Origin: Trichomonas vaginalis G3 | Taxonomy: Eukaryota > Parabasalia > Trichomonadida > Trichomonadidae | Reading direction: 5' to 3' | DNA length: 64,000 nucleotides | Assembly (NCBI RefSeq): GCF_026262505.1 | Contig: NC_067205.1 | Coordinates: 2,294,001 to 2,358,000, forward strand | Part shown: one piece after another, positions 17,790 through 27,998 of the stretch | How positions within the stretch are numbered: the stretch's first letter is position 1 | Layout: every line of letters starts with the position of its first letter | Notes under the pieces: generated by a model | Told to the model about the DNA's origin: nothing | The model's input: the letters and a program-made list of their open reading frames with translations, nothing else | Database searches by the model: none | Position numbers and translations under genes: made by a program

Positions 17790-18623
17790 TTCGATAGTAG
17801 TTGTATATGAAACTAAGTTCTAAGTAAAAACGCATGGTATAATGGAATTATTCTTTTTCTTCCATCTGTAGTAAACCATACTTGAAAGTCTGAAATACTT
17901 CCACTTGGTGGTTTGTATAACTTTGTAGGTTTTTCGTAAAAGTCATTTGCCAAGCATAAGAAAGAGTTTTGGCGCGCCAGAAAATGAAGCATGAACAATA
18001 ATAGCAGCTGGGTCGAAAACATTTTCATATGTTCCATTAGGGTTTTCGACTTCATAAAAGTCTGGTGTACTGGATATGCTGCAGGCTGATTTAACATCCT
18101 CATAAATCTATACCATGCCAAGTTGTTATATTTTGTAGAAATATAAACGTTTTCTCCAAGGTCTTCTATTTTATTGATTTTAACAGTTGCATTTTTCCTG
18201 TCATAAATAATATCGAGATGGTACTCTCCCTCGTCAATGTTATACTGGTTTGCATATTCGATATAGATATCGTTTATTTTTTCTTGAAAAGCTTGAAGAG
18301 TTGTTTCTAAGTTTACAAGCAAACTAACTTGTAAAAGTTTTCCCTGTTCAAATTTCTCATACATACGTTTCTCTTTGTTATAGTATCGAACTTCAAACCG
18401 ACCGTAAATGGGAAACCATGTATGGCTTCTGAAATGAACTTCATTCTACGAAAGCCAATAGCTTTTGTGACAGATGGGTCTCTTAACCATCTTAATGGGT
18501 AGTCAAAACGATAGCCTTCATGCTTTACGTCTCTGTCTCAAACTTTTGACCGACATTAGTAAAAAGTTCATCTAATGGTTTAGTTGTAGCAACTCTTGAA
18601 TTTTCTTTTTCTATTGAAAGCAT
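17790..18623 (-). pseudogene. Penton-like P1 gene, left copy (fossil)
   Basis: It shows P1 family blocks at both ends (ISDFQVWF and IIPLYHAF near the C-terminus, PLDELFTNVGQ-type sequence near the N-terminus) and the element-B version of the central part (IDEGEYHLDIIYDRKNATVK). It is broken, with several breaks. It is divergently paired with the fibre gene through the 18-bp palindromic spacer. Confidence 0.7.
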
Positions 18624-18641
18624 ATTTTATCTAGAATAAAA
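18624..18641. promoter_or_regulatory. 18-bp bidirectional palindromic start spacer
   Basis: ATTTTATCTAGAATAAAA separates the start codons of the P1 copy (minus) and the fibre copy (plus). It is the same as at 45912-45929 and 1501-1518, and near-palindromic around CTAG. Confidence 0.6.
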
Positions 18642-20045
18642 ATGTCGAAAGATATTGCTTCCATAAGAGAAATACAACACAACCGACAACTCATTATGCA
18701 AGCTCTAAATAAGAACACAACAAACTTTTCAAACTATTCTAAGATATCTGAGTCATTGAAAGAAGGAAACTTAAAACTGACATTAAACCCAATGACAGAT
18801 GAGTTTCTATTTCAAGACAAAAGAACCATACTGTCTGTATAAATCCAACAAAAGGAACTTTAAACGAGAAAAACCTATAAATGAACTTCTTTTGAAAGCA
18901 GATGTTGACAACAAAGCTGACAAAGAATATGTAGACGATGCAATAGCAAAAGAAGAAGAAAGAGCTAACAATGCTTATGCAACAAAAGAACATACTCATC
19001 CTGAACTAGCAGACAAAACATATTTGACAATAAAATGTCAAGTGAAGTGACAAGAGCTGAAAACGAATATTCTAAAAAGACTCATACACATTCTATATCT
19101 GAAATAACAGACTTAAACGTTAGCCTTGAAAAGAAAGCAGATAAGGAATATGTGGCTAGTAAGTTAGAGAAGAAAGCGGATAAGGAATATGTGGATGAAA
19201 AAGATAACGAAATGAAAGAAAGGGTTGACTGGTACCATGAATGGACATCGAAGATTTTAAAAACTAAAGCCGATACAGAGATGTTTTCAGGATGTTTAGA
19301 CCTTAAAGCAGATAAAACTTATGTTAACGATGAGTTAGAGAAGAAAGCAAATAAGAACCATACACATACAAGTTTTACAACTGTTGCTATAGAAAGTATT
19401 GAAGGAACGGTTGAAGAAACTGGTGGGGGATGCATTATATGTAAACCTCCTACTTTCCACAAGGTTTAACATCGGATGACGACATAACGACGATGAGAAA
19501 CATTAGATGGTAAAGATGTTTATGTCATGAAGGATGAATATAATATTAAATTCACTGCTCAAGATTTATATGACAAGAAAGCAGACAAAACAGAGCTTCA
19601 AACATTAAAGACAGAAATACTTCAAACATTATAATCCTATAGGCTCTATTTATACGTCAATGAACTCTACCAGACCAGAAACAGTTCTGGGTTTTGGAAC
19701 TTGGACTCAAATAGTCGACAGGTTTTTGTATTGTGCAAACTCTTCAAAGGAAACAGGTGGAAGTAAAACGATTTCAGGTGAAAATTTACCTGCACACAGT
19801 CACTACATAGATTTAAGTACATCTCAGCAGGTTGGCATAAGCATAGATATTAGGATTGGTCAGGAATGACAAAAGGTAAAGGATATATGAGTTAAAGACA
19901 ACGTTAAGTTTGCTATAGATGTACTGGAGTAACACTGAGGAGGAGGAAACCATACACATCGCGTTTCGGGATATACGCAAACAACGGGACAAAGTAAAGA
20001 CTACATGCCACCTTACATGAACAGTTTACGCATGGTATAGAAATG
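18642..20045 (+). pseudogene. Collar-type fibre gene, left copy (fossil)
   Basis: It holds the same N-terminal anchor (SIREIQHNRQLIMQAL) and C-terminal collar (VLGFGTWTQIVDRFLYC, NLPAHSHY) as the right copy. The shaft differs: here it is built of KKADKEYV(A/D) and KADTEMF/KADKTYV units rather than the four 22-residue repeats of the right copy. It is broken, with several breaks. Two alternative shafts therefore exist within one element. Confidence 0.7.
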
Positions 20046-21002
20046 CTTAGTCGTCATTTTCAACTTCTTTAGCATATTCGTCAGGAGTTGTCTTATATTT
20101 GTTAGGAACTGTCTTTGAAAGTATACCACCTTGAACTTTGACAAGTTTGAAACGAGGTCTGACAATAGTCGTTTTATCTTCTGCTTGCAGTGTGTACATT
20201 TTGCCATGTTTGCCTAAAACTTCATAATATTCTCTTGTATACTTTCTTCTATTTTTACGAACACGAATGTGAGTACCTGTCGGGTTCCCATTGTTGTCAT
20301 AGTCAATAGTATTTTCATATGGGTCGCGTTTAGGTATTTCTATTTTACTTTGTCACCTTTCTGAAGTTTGAAGCCCGGCATTCTTTCTTGTTTGTCTCTT
20401 TTGACTAAATTATTAAATATATAGTCTTTCTCTAAGTCAGGGTTGTTTTTCATTTCTTCAGGGAGTGGTTTCCCAAACCTTTTTTTTACGGCTATTGTAA
20501 ATATTTAAAACTTGTCTCATTTTGCCATGGAGAAGTGTCTATATTTGTCGTCATATGACATTTCATTTGCTTCACCACCTTGTGGTTGGTTTAAGTCTCT
20601 TAACATTTTTATACAACCGTCAATGACACCAAGAGCAGAATGGTTTTGGTCGACAATGAAATATTGGTTTACATTTTTTGAACGCAGATAGTTTTTTACA
20701 TCATCTGATTTGAAAGAACTTTCACAGTCAGATGTCAGTTTTGTTGGATGGTATTTGTCAACGAATATTGTCAAAGCAGTTTTCACATCTAAAATATTTT
20801 TGGACCATAATGGTATGGCTTCACAGTATCTTGTGTTTTGACCGACAAATATTAGCCAGTATGGTGGTCCATCTTCTCTATACCTCGGAATGTTTTCCAA
20901 GATATCCATAAACCAAGCATTTGGTGTTGAACTAAAGATTTTTACCATGAGTGCTTTCTTTGTCGCTTTAGAAACATAGGGGTCCTTGTTTGGATTCGTC
21001 AT
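20046..21002 (-). pseudogene. rve-type integrase, left copy (fossil)
   Basis: This copy matches the whole 319-aa integrase at 43492-44451 nearly residue for residue across its core (PPYWLIFVGQNTRYCEAIPL, TSDCESSF, HSALGVIDGCIKMLRD). It is broken, with a few breaks. It pairs divergently with the 133-aa gene through a 17-bp spacer. Confidence 0.8.
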
Positions 21003-21019
21003 TTTTTATCCTATAAGAA

Positions 21020-21421
21020 ATGGTTTATTTGGCGCATTAGCAGGAGTTGCATCCAGATTTTTGCCCGCAGTGGGAACAATAGCCAGAGGTGTATTTGGAG
21101 TTGGAAGGAAGATTTTGAGTACATTAGGTATACTTAAAGAGAAAGCACAACCTATTATACAAACTGTACAGAAAGGTTGGGATGTAGCACGAGATGCAAC
21201 AAATCTTATTCCAAATCCTGAAACAAGAGGAAAAGTTCAAGGATGGATGGACAATGTAGGAAGACAAGCAGGAAACTATTATAACAAAGCAAATGACTAC
21301 TATAATCAAGCAGGACACTATATGGACCAAGGTGAAAGATTCTTTAACAGAGGATATAACCATGCACAACAGTTGGGTAAACAATAACCAACCTCAACCG
21401 CCTCAAACGTGGGGAATGTAA
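21020..21421 (+). pseudogene. 133-aa glycine/alanine-rich virion-type protein, left copy
   Basis: This matches the whole copy at 43073-43474 (ALAGVASRFLPAVGTIARGV then GWDVARDATNLIPNP then the Tyr/Asn/Gln-rich tail). It has about one or two breaks. The hydrophobic, Gly-rich N-terminus followed by a Tyr-rich tail suggests a membrane-associating structural protein, by inference only. Confidence 0.55.
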
Positions 21422-21440
21422 AGTTTTTTACTGAGATGAA

Positions 21441-21593
21441 ATGAACAATACAGCATTGAGACAAATGGGTTCAAGATGGATTTGTCGGCTTCCAGCAGTT
21501 ACACAACGTGTTTGTCAAGTTCTTCCTATACCTCAGGAAGTTTTAGACGACTTAAAAAAACAACAACAACCAGTTGAAAACAAACCAAACTAA
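21441..21593 (+). CDS. 50-aa hypothetical protein
   Basis: A 50-codon frame from ATG 21441 (MNNTALRQMGSRWICRLPAV...) to TAA 21593. It is conserved at the same relative place in the right repeat (42901-43053). Basic N-terminal part, Gln-rich tail. Upstream TTTTTTACTGAGATGAAATG resembles the element start motif. Conservation in both repeats supports a real small gene. Function unknown. Confidence 0.5.
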   Translation: MNNTALRQMGSRWICRLPAVTQRVCQVLPIPQEVLDDLKKQQQPVENKPN

Positions 21594-21610
21594 AATTTTT
21601 TACTGAATGA

Positions 21611-22192
21611 AATGACCGAAGAAGTTGAAACGGTAGATTTGACACCACAAACAAAAAGTTCAGAACATTGTCAAAACCTGTCAAAGAACTTACAGATGAA
21701 GAGAAAAATTCAATAATAGAAAGTGCCAGGTCTGGAAATACAAACCCTAACTACAAAGTCACTTTTCATAAAAATGGAACGGCAAGTATCTCAAAAAAGA
21801 AACAGACTCTCACAAATAAAATATTGAAGTCTGAAGGAGCTTTCGAGACAACAGATGGAAAAGTTTACTTCACTGACCAACAGTTCATTATAGAACATCT
21901 CATTGACTTAGAGTCGAAATATTCTAAACTTTACAACAAACACAAAAAGTTGAAAGGAAAACAAAACAAATGGCATATGATATTTATGAAGATGTTGACA
22001 AACAACTGTTCCTGCAAGTGAAGTAAAGTCAGAGGAACCGAAAAGTGACGAAAAACCGATAGAAGAAGAAAACCAAAAACTGAAGATAAACCAAAACCAA
22101 AGTTTAGTTTGGAAACTAAACCAAGTCAACCTTCATTAGCTGGTATGGGTTGGCGTCAAAGACTTATGGCAGCAGGCGGTTATGTAAAGTAA
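21611..22192 (+). pseudogene. 194-aa hypothetical protein, left copy (fossil)
   Basis: This copy matches the whole gene at 42297-42881 (ELTDEEKNSIIESARSG, NYKVTFHKNGTASISKKK, coiled segment, Pro/Lys/Glu linker and a GMGWRQRLMAAGGYVK end). It has a few breaks. Confidence 0.6.
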
Positions 22193-22222
22193 AGAAAAAA
22201 ATATTTTTTTATTTTTATAAAA

Positions 22223-24355
22223 ATGCCCCATATAGAATGGATAGAAATCTGCTAGAATAAAGCAGAGTTACAAAGATATGGTTGGAGAGTTTCGAAGAAT
22301 TTTAAATAGGAAGGGAAGACCCATAAAAGTCTATGACAAATGTCTGGTCTTCGCTACGAAATGGATTTGGAAACAGCACGTGCCAATTATCCAAACAGAC
22401 TAGAGAGGTTAGAAGAAGAACGTCTTATGGACATGCCTTTCGATGTTAGTGAACCTCAAGTTGAAGGGCACGACGGCTTTGCCAGATTCTACTGGAAACA
22501 TGACGAACAATTGCAATCCTTTGAGAAGGAAAAAGGAAAGGTGAAGACACACATGCTCCATGGAAAGAACAAGATATGCATATGAAAAGTATCGTGAAGT
22601 TAGAAGTCAAATTACATCTGGTCGAACTTTACAGTAAACTTTGACGAAGGAAAGAACAAAGAAGGCTTCATGGGTGTACTTGCTGCAATTCAAGACGGAA
22701 ATAAGAAAGGACACAATCTCAGATTGACCATAACGGATTTGGATGGTCACATTTACTATGCAAATGGCAATGTCACAACATGCAATGCTTCTTGACGCTT
22801 TCAAGACTACAAAGAGAGAACAAATGGTTGACTCCGACTCAGACATTTTGAATGCAATTGAAGGAATTGCAAGTGTCAAGTTCGAATGGTACCAACCTAA
22901 CCCTCAAGCAGTCAGACAAACATGCTGGATACTTTCCGTTATAAATAAGTCTGACATTGACTTGACAAGGTATGGAATTTACAATTCAATTGAAACAATT
23001 TCAACGAACCTTGCATTCTTACATGTCTCAGGAACTCTGGTCTTGTTACAGATGAGAAGATGAAGTATCTTGAGTCATGTGTAAGACAAGGTACATTCTC
23101 AGAGGTCAATTGGCAAAAATTGCACCGTTGGCAATGTCAATATCCGAGTCAACATACCTTACAGCTAAAGGTTCTTCACATGACGACTATGTTGTTGAGT
23201 TCAATTTACCATGGTTGAAGATTGTAATTGTCCACAACCACTTCATGTTGAACGAAAGTCTTACAAACCCATTGTTCGGGAAAAGGCAGTGCAACATTGT
23301 CAGAGCTGTAAAACATTCTTTTCGAGAAAGGTTTGTTGGAACCAATTCCAGATGACAAGCTGACAGAAACTTTTGTACCAAAAGACGAAACAAACTTTTC
23401 ATTGTTAGCAAGACCAAAAGTTTTTCCAGACAAAGTTCTAGTACAAAAGAAGTACATAATTCCACAAGGAGTTGGATTGTTCGGATACCAACCTGAACCA
23501 GAAGAACTTCCAATGAGGTTGCAAGAACTTCAAGATGCTATAAACAAACTTCCATTGAGACATCCATTGACGTCAAATTGTATTGGAGAGCATCTGAGTT
23601 AGGTCAGAAGGTTTTATATGAAACAGGTTGCTTCGACGATGTTTATGAGATAACAGGAGAAGTTTCTCAGAAGATAAGAGACTCACTTGAATTTCCACAA
23701 ACTGGACCAATTGGTTGCGACAAGTTCGACTCAGATGAAAAGATATACTATGTCGACCTTAACGCTGCGTACATGAGGTTTGTCCAATATATTCGACTGG
23801 AATTCCAAACGAAGATGGTGAGTTCCGGGAAGGAACTATACAGTTGGAAAAGTCATACAACAACTGTATGATATTAGAAAGCTTCAAACCCCAAACTTGC
23901 AATGACACTCAAATTGCTTATGAATTCGACATGGGGATATTCCATTAAGAAACCTCAAGAATGAAGAGTAACATTATGAGAAGGTCGACAACTTTGTTGA
24001 AAGGTTTTCTCCTTTTGTTTTGAAGTACGAATTCACTCAAGGTCAAAGTGGCTTAGTAACCACATTAAAACCTATTGTCGAACATTGGTCTTACCCTCAG
24101 TTCGCAAAGGCAGTCCTTGACAACTACAACAAATTCTTCTCCGAAGTCAAATCGAAAGTTGTGGTTTACTATGAGAACATTGACGCACTCATGACGAACG
24201 AAGAAGGATACAACAAACTCATTGAAATGGGTTTAGTCGGTAGAAGATGGTCAATTCAAATTGGACAAAATTTCACCGAAGTTCATGTCCTCTCCAAGCG
24301 TAAGTACTGGGGCATACTTGAAGACGGCACAGAAATAAAACATTGCATGAAGTAA
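22223..24355 (+). pseudogene. Protein-primed-type DNA polymerase B region (fossil)
   Basis: The first ~700 bp match the 239-aa frame at 41547-42266. Beyond the end of the terminal repeat the segment continues with polymerase-like blocks: KIYYVDLNAAYMRF resembles motif A of protein-primed B polymerases (D-x-N-x-x-Y), and VVVYYENIDALMT followed by FTEVHVLSKRKYWGIL resembles motif C and the following strand-thumb region. The region is broken, with multiple breaks. The N-terminal part could be the terminal-protein-like region such polymerases carry; that is inference. GC content is clearly above that of the rest of the element. Confidence 0.55.
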
Positions 24356-24640
24356 AAATTTTTATTCGAATTTGAATTAAAATGTGGAATTCTTGGGAAC
24401 GGGAAGGCTTATTTACTTGAGGAACAGGTAAAGGTGGTGGAGGTGGAGGTGGTGGCAACCAGTCCATTTTATATTCCTTCCTAGCTAATTTCCGTTTAAT
24501 TTCATGGTCGCCCTCGGAGTCTTTGAATCGGACAGGTCGAGTTACACCATTCTTGGTCTCAAACTCATATATAACCTGTTTGTCTGTATTTTCGTCGACT
24601 ATGGCACGAGACACGAACATTGACCAAACGGACAAAAAGT
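24350..24640 (-). CDS. Proline-rich hypothetical segment
   Basis: A minus-strand frame with FVSRAIVDENTDKQVIYEFE, a basic helix (HEIKRKLARKEYKMDW) and a run of eight prolines. It lies tail-to-tail with the polymerase region. No domain is recognised. It may be intact or part of a longer decayed gene. Confidence 0.35.
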
Positions 24641-24875
24641 GTCATTTCGGATGGTCAAGCAGCCAATCGCATTCGAGCACTTCGAAGAAGCCTTACGTTC
24701 CAAGGGAGAGGGTTGTCTGGTGCAAGGCAGAGGTCATGAAACTCTACGAGCAGTACTCCTCAATGCCTGGGAGAACAAATCGTCCTTGATTGGCAATTCT
24801 ACCAACTCCTCTGGGACGACCTCCTACGCAACTGGGATAACGAAAGAGCCCAATTCAAAGGTCGGGAACTAATTT
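24640..24875 (+). pseudogene. Unassigned GC-rich coding relic
   Basis: Plus-strand protein-like segments (AFEHFEEALRSKGEG and QFYQLLWDDLLRNWDNERAQ) occur here, in changing frames. I recognise no family. Base composition is near 48% GC in the line I counted (24721-24780), against 25-37% in other parts of the element. Confidence 0.3.
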
Positions 24876-24949
24876 TGCAAATTACCCTTAATTTAACATA
24901 CTTATCCAAATAAACACCTAAATTTACTTGGGGTTTCCCCTAAAATAAA

Positions 24950-25660
24950 ATTTTTTTACTCTTAGAACCACTCGAGGTTCTCCTTACGGTTGTTGAGCTT
25001 GTCACCGTCAATGTGTCTGACCTTCGTCTTCTTGTCTGGATTTTGGAACCCATTGCATACCGACAAGCTTCCCATGGAAATTGAACCGTAATTCGAAGGT
25101 TAAGGTTCAAGTGTCCCAAGTTGTTTGAGGACTGGGGTAAGAACCTTGCCTGTCTCCTTGTTGCGGATTTGGTATGGGTAGGGTTGGGAAATTTCGTAAG
25201 CGTCATCGGCAACAAGGGTTTGCCCAAACTTCCTTTTCTTCGTGTTTCTCTTCTTCTTCTTCTTCCTCTTCTTCCTCTTCTTTGATAATACCTTCGGCAA
25301 TTCTGTGTTCACGAAGTACGGTGTTGCATGTTCTGTCCTTTCCGAGTACCTTCCAGATGGCGTCTATCTCTTCGAAGAAACGGTAGATGAGTCGGGCAAG
25401 GTTTTGGTTCTCTATGTCGTATTGGCGCAAGGTTTCCGCGAAATCGTTCAGGACTTTCTTATTGGAAGCTTGGTTCGTGAGGACTTTCGACTTTGAGATT
25501 GGTTATCTCTTCCATAAGCTACTTTGGAGAGTCTTAATGGTGTTTGTCAGATGAGCGTTCAATTGGGCAATTTGAATTTGAACTGGGCGTTTGTCTGGCA
25601 ACCTTGAAAGGACATCTGCCATTGAGTTTGGCTTCGGTGCTTGTTCGGACATCGAAAAAA
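24950..25660 (-). pseudogene. HNH-endonuclease-type gene relic with acidic linker (fossil)
   Basis: Minus-strand segments include YEISQPYPYQIRNKETGKVL, which matches the N-terminal DYEINTEYPHNIRKKSTGKI region of the whole HNH protein at 52366-52938. They also include RHIDGDKLNNRKENLEW, the classic HNH_3 metal-binding region. The upstream part (MSEQAPKPNSMADVLSRLPD) and a run of glutamates may belong to the same gene or to a neighbour. Broken, with a few breaks. Homing-type endonucleases are frequent passengers in large DNA viruses. Confidence 0.55.
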
Positions 25661-25715
25661 TGAAGTGGTTTGAGAATGGCGGTTTTACTTCAAAAGCTTG
25701 TTATGACAGTTATTG

Positions 25716-26030
25716 TCATACAACAAGTTTAAAATAATATCTTGTTCTTCTTCTGACGTTTGTTATCTCTTCCGATAAAAGTTTGGAACATGAGAACCAA
25801 AAAACGTTTTTTGAGATTGCGGAAGAGTTCAGGCAAACGTTCATATTCCGGATATGTTGGGAGCAGTTCGAAACATCTGAGCTGACTTTCGGACAAAATT
25901 GGGACAATGTCAACAAATTCATCTTGGTCGGACTGCTTGAAGGTAAGTCCCTTACATGTAAGTAGCTCTGGTAAAGTCTTCTCATTTCTGCTAACTTTTG
26001 GAGTATAGCTTCGTAGTTTAGAAGTTTTTA
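25716..26030 (-). pseudogene. Hypothetical protein relic
   Basis: Minus-strand reading shows LPELLTCKGLTFKQSDQDEF and ELLPTYPEYERLPELFRNL, followed by a basic end, without a family I can name. It is one of a run of small minus-strand genes (25.7-26.7 kb) in the GC-richer block. Confidence 0.3.
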
Positions 26031-26039
26031 ATTTTAATT

Positions 26040-26265
26040 GTCTTATTCACTCTTGACATCTAAACGGTAACTATCCATGAGGTCAAGAGTAGCTTTGGTA
26101 GCTTTAAGTGGAGCTATCTGTTTCCTTGACCTGCAATTTTGGTTGCAATTGTGATTTGAGCTCCTTCAAGTTCGCCGTCTATGTCGTTCTCAACGTCTTC
26201 AACTATGGCTTGAAACTCTTCATCGGTCCATTGAGATTGGTGTGGGACGAATTTAACTTGCTTCA
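26040..26265 (-). CDS. Small hypothetical protein
   Basis: A minus-strand frame starting MKQVKFVPHQSQWTDEEFQA and continuing EDVENDIDGELEGAQI. The start is preceded by AAAAAAATGTTTTTACTC on the coding-strand complement, that is, an A/T-rich leader. The C-terminal end is uncertain. No domain. Confidence 0.3.
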
Positions 26266-26309
26266 TTCAAAAAATGAAAAAAATGTTTTTACTCTAAACG
26301 TTAAGGTTT

Positions 26310-26672
26310 ACTGAACTGGTTGGATGTCGCCTTCACAGGTTATGTAGAACGGCTGACCCGAGAAGTGAAGGAGACCCCTGAGAATTTGGTTCATTCTTGG
26401 GAAAGGGTTCTCTCTGTTTGGAAGTTGTATCCAAGGACGCTTTGCAAAGAATTGAGAAGAGCTTCTTTCTTTGCTTGCTTTATGTCGTCGTAGGCTGTCC
26501 CGTCTGGTATTTGAATTGGAATTCCAGACGAAGTCTCGAGATTCAAGGCAGCCCTTCCCGTTATCCAACCGTTAACAAGCTTGCCTTTTACATTCTGCCT
26601 GAGGAAGTCTTTAACAAGCTCGTTAATTTCAATTAGGTAAATTGCCTCGTCGGTAGGTTCGACCTCGACCAT
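26310..26672 (-). CDS. Hypothetical protein, about 90-120 aa
   Basis: The frame starts MVEVEPTDEAIYLIEINELV and contains GWITGRAALNLETSSGIPIQ and KQAKKEALLNSLQSVLGYNF. It is mostly helical and begins directly beside the 21-bp repeat block, divergent from the gene at 26894. No family is recognised. Confidence 0.4.
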
Positions 26673-26674
26673 TG

Positions 26675-26843
26675 CTACTGTCAGTAAAAGTACTGCTACT
26701 GTCAGTAAAAGTACTGCTACTGTCAGAAAAAGTACTGCTACTGTCAGAAAAAGTACTGCTACTGTCAGTAAAAGTACTGCTACTGTCAGAAAAAGTACTG
26801 CTACTGTCAGTAAAAGTACTGCTACTGTCAGTAGCAGTACTGC
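26675..26843. repeat. 21-bp tandem repeat, about eight units
   Basis: The unit is GCTACTGTCAGTAAAAGTACT, with an alternation CAGTAAAAG / CAGAAAAAG between units. Because 21 is a multiple of 3, the array is open on both strands: (LLLSVKV)n on plus and (TDSSSTF)n on minus. It lies between two divergent starts and is followed by TTTTTATC at 26856, so I read it as a promoter-region minisatellite rather than coding sequence. Confidence 0.75.
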
Positions 26844-26893
26844 TAGTAGCAGAGATTTTTATCGTTGTGGTCCGACGGTTAAGCCACAAACGA

Positions 26894-27472
26894 ATGTCCG
26901 ACGTCCCACCAACCCAGTCCATTCCCAAACCAGAAGAACCTAAAGAACCACAACAGTCTCCTCAGCAACCTCAGTTCCAGCAAGTACCTCCGATTTACTA
27001 CCAATTTCCACCTCAAGGTTACTACCCACCACAAGGCTTCCCGAACTACCCTCCTCAGCCTATGCCTTACTTCCCCAACCCTTGGATGTTCCAGCAAGCT
27101 CCACCCCAGCAATTCCAATCTCAATCCAAATCGAAGAGAGACCAAGAGTTCGAAGAAGGTCTGAACCGCTTACGCAAAGATTATGCCACAGCCCCTATGG
27201 AAGACGACAGGCTTTCAGTCTCTTCCCTCAAATCGACCGATTCGACTCGTACCACAGATTCGGTTCGTGACCGTGAAGACTACCTCAAGCAGTCTGAGAG
27301 ACTCTTCATCCTACAATCATTTACAGTTGGAGCTCTCAAGAACATGCGCAATTACGAAGGTCAGACACCAGCTGGAGACCGCAAAACAGACGTACTCGCA
27401 AGAGCCGTCCAGCTCGTCAAAACAAAGACTGAGATAGTCGACTTCATTCTTGCAGCTTGCCCATACAAGTAA
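26894..27472 (+). CDS. 192-aa Pro/Gln-rich protein with helical C-terminus
   Basis: I set the start at ATG 26894 (MSDVPPTQSIPKPEEPKEPQ), 31 nt below TTTTTATC, and leave out the repeat-encoded extension upstream. The first ~75 residues are Pro/Gln/Tyr/Phe-rich (PPQGYYPPQGFPNYPPQ) and the rest is charged and helical (EFEEGLNRLRKDYATAPMED, then FTVGALKNMRNYEGQTPAGD). The frame looks whole. GC is about 52% in the line counted (27061-27120). No known domain; perhaps a scaffolding or structural protein. Confidence 0.5.
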   Translation: MSDVPPTQSIPKPEEPKEPQQSPQQPQFQQVPPIYYQFPPQGYYPPQGFPNYPPQPMPYFPNPWMFQQAPPQQFQSQSKSKRDQEFEEGLNRLRKDYATAPMEDDRLSVSSLKSTDSTRTTDSVRDREDYLKQSERLFILQSFTVGALKNMRNYEGQTPAGDRKTDVLARAVQLVKTKTEIVDFILAACPYK

Positions 27473-27502
27473 AAAAAAATAAACAATTACGAGTTAAACT
27501 TT

Positions 27503-27703
27503 TTATTCTTTCTTTTCTGAGTTGTTTAGAGCTGGTTTCTCTTGTAGGAACCTTTCGTACTCTTCCATGGTCATGTAATTGCGAATTTTGTACGCAATTC
27601 CAGGTTCGTTGTTTTTGAACCTTATGTATGTAACGCTTCCATCCTCCTCAGGGAAGTAAGCTGCTAACATCTGACCAAGTTTTCTCGGTGACTCGGAGCT
27701 CAT
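27503..27703 (-). CDS. 66-aa hypothetical protein
   Basis: The frame looks whole: MSSESPRKLGQMLAAYFPEE then DGSVTYIRFKNNEPGIAYKI and a helical acidic end. It lies in a row with 27744-27938, both minus. Before the start the coding strand reads AAAAAGTGACATTTTT, an element-type T-rich leader. Role unknown. Confidence 0.45.
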   Translation of the reverse strand: MSSESPRKLGQMLAAYFPEEDGSVTYIRFKNNEPGIAYKIRNYMTMEEYERFLQEKPALNNSEKKE

Positions 27704-27743
27704 AAAAATGTCACTTTTTAAACGTTAAGTTTTTAGTCTTAAT

Positions 27744-27938
27744 TTACCCTTTGTTTACCCTTTGTTTGTCAAGGTAGTATTGGAGTGCAATTTCTCCAAA
27801 TTCTCTGTGTCGGAGTTCTTCAGCATTTTCCAAGGTGTACCTGGAGAACTCAAAGAAGTTGTCAAGAAGATACTGCCATGCTGCTCTTCTGAGTTCGTCG
27901 GTATTTTGGAAGTGTTGCACCTTCGAGTCTTCTGACAT
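27744..27938 (-). CDS. 64-aa hypothetical protein
   Basis: I take the start as ATG 27938 (MSEDSKVQHFQNTDELRRAA) rather than an upstream in-frame ATG. The initiator-like TCATTTTTTTC ends directly at this ATG, and the upstream extension reads through the promoter-like T-runs. It is helical and acidic, ending in LQYYLDKQRVNKG. Role unknown. Confidence 0.45.
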   Translation of the reverse strand: MSEDSKVQHFQNTDELRRAAWQYLLDNFFEFSRYTLENAEELRHREFGEIALQYYLDKQRVNKG

Positions 27939-27998
27939 GAAAAAAATGACACTTTTTTGTATTTTTTTGTATAAAAGATATGATTTCAGGGATTTTTT

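Larger units (their letters stand above)
15922..22919. repeat. Left long terminal inverted repeat of element B
   Basis: This runs from the A9 terminus to the shared GCAGTCAGACAA. Inverted similarity to 41559-48598 covers nine or more genes: methyltransferase, 43-aa, 120-aa, 80-aa, P1, fibre, integrase, 133-aa, 50-aa, 194-aa and the first part of the polymerase-linked gene. The copies match closely except in the fibre shaft and a few short insertions. Terminal repeats of Polintons are normally a few hundred to about 1,500 bp. Confidence 0.85.

Noticed and set aside
26672-26893. Hydrophobic (LLLSVKV)n N-terminal extension of the 26894 gene
   Set aside because: The frame exists only because the 21-bp repeat is a multiple of three. 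A TTTTTATC start motif lies after the repeat, just before a better ATG.
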